In this document: positions 6,041 to 6,184 of the stretch, piece by piece
How positions within the stretch are numbered: the stretch's first letter is position 1
Layout of the letters: each line of letters starts with the position of its first letter
Assembly (NCBI GenBank): GCA_051745935.1
Contig: JBNJEM010000484.1
Span: 1-6,184 of the forward strand
DNA from: JBNJEM01 sp051745935
GTDB lineage: Bacteria > Planctomycetota > Planctomycetia > Pirellulales > Pirellulaceae
Direction of reading: 5' to 3'
DNA length: 6,184 nucleotides
Position numbers and translations under genes: made by a program
Notes under the pieces: generated by a model
What the model was told of the DNA's origin: nothing
The model's input: the letters and a program-made list of their open reading frames with translations, nothing else
Databases searched by the model: none

Positions 6041-6076
6041 ACGCAAGCCGTCCTCCCCTTGGTCGGACTCGCGGCG
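6041..6076 (-). repeat. Right arm of the 36-bp inverted repeat
   Basis: This is the reverse complement of 22-57 with one difference in 36. Beyond the arm, toward the window interior, the two sides are only loosely similar (GTGTTTTCACCACG here on the minus strand, GCGTTCCACCCGG at the left). The shared unit may once have been longer. Confidence 0.85.
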
Positions 6077-6085
6077 CCCAGCCGG

Positions 6086-6117
6086 CCAGACCCCCACGAG
6101 TTCATCTCGTGGGTGAA
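6086..6117 (+). repeat. 32-bp hairpin repeat, copy 1
   Basis: CCAGACC, then CCCACGAG (6093-6100), loop TTCAT (6101-6105), CTCGTGGG (6106-6113) and TGAA. It has a perfect 8-bp stem and is identical to 6153-6184. It belongs by design, not sequence, with the hairpins at 1519-1539 and 4425-4449. Confidence 0.85.
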
Positions 6118-6152
6118 TCAGACTCGCGAGCTACAGGCGGTCCGGCCCGCGC

Positions 6153-6184
6153 CCAGACCCCCACGAGTTCATCTCGTGGGTGAA
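6153..6184 (+). repeat. 32-bp hairpin repeat, copy 2, at the window end
   Basis: Identical over 32 bases to 6086-6117, in the same orientation and 67 bases downstream. The stem is 6160-6167 with 6173-6180. The repeat stops exactly at the last base of the window, so more copies may follow outside. Confidence 0.85.

Larger units (their letters stand above)
5880..6184. other. Non-coding, repeat-rich right end
   Basis: No credible gene; the frames here are short and unlike known proteins. It holds the palindrome CGTCAATTGACG (5928-5939), small hairpins GCCGC-GTG-GCGGC (5947-5959) and GAGCC-8-GGCTC (5991-6008), the right inverted-repeat arm, and two identical hairpin repeats. GACTCGCG recurs at 6066 and 6121. 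There is no clear T-tailed terminator for the upstream gene. Confidence 0.7.

Overview
The window is GC-rich DNA with four intact genes, all on the + strand. It suggests a member of the Planctomycetota or a related PVC-type lineage. The grounds are a DUF4954-type protein, a Tat-exported barrel protein of a kind I associate with planctomycetes, weak or absent Shine-Dalgarno sites on some genes, and many small GC-rich intergenic hairpins. This placement is inference; there is no rRNA or other phylogenetic marker here.

Layout. Bases 1-97 are non-coding and hold one arm (22-57) of a long inverted repeat. ackA (acetate kinase) occupies 98-1327. A gap of about 500 bases follows, with two inverted copies of a CCACCGGC hairpin and, just before the next gene, three CATTAC boxes spaced exactly 19 bases apart. 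A two-gene operon comes next: a 667-residue DUF4954-type left-handed beta-helix protein (1833-3836) and, 11 bases later, an 80-residue acyl carrier protein (3848-4090). The next gap, about 750 bases, holds two copies of a 175-bp direct repeat (about 95% identical, no indels) around a structured 273-bp spacer. The second copy ends 22 bases before the last gene, a Tat-signal protein with a predicted TIM barrel (4845-5879). The final 305 bases are non-coding. They carry the second arm of the inverted repeat (6041-6076) and two identical 32-bp hairpin repeats, the last of which ends exactly at the window end.

How the genes may work together. AckA is housekeeping carbon and energy metabolism and is not obviously linked to the rest; no pta lies beside it. 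The DUF4954 protein and the ACP appear co-transcribed and co-translated. The most interesting hypothesis here is that the ACP is a dedicated acyl donor or partner for the beta-helix protein, as acyl-ACP is for LpxA/LpxD-type hexapeptide acyltransferases. The Tat-type protein looks like a separate exported or periplasmic unit whose leader abuts a repeat. The repeats at both ends and the odd window length suggest that this may be a whole short contig bounded by repeats.
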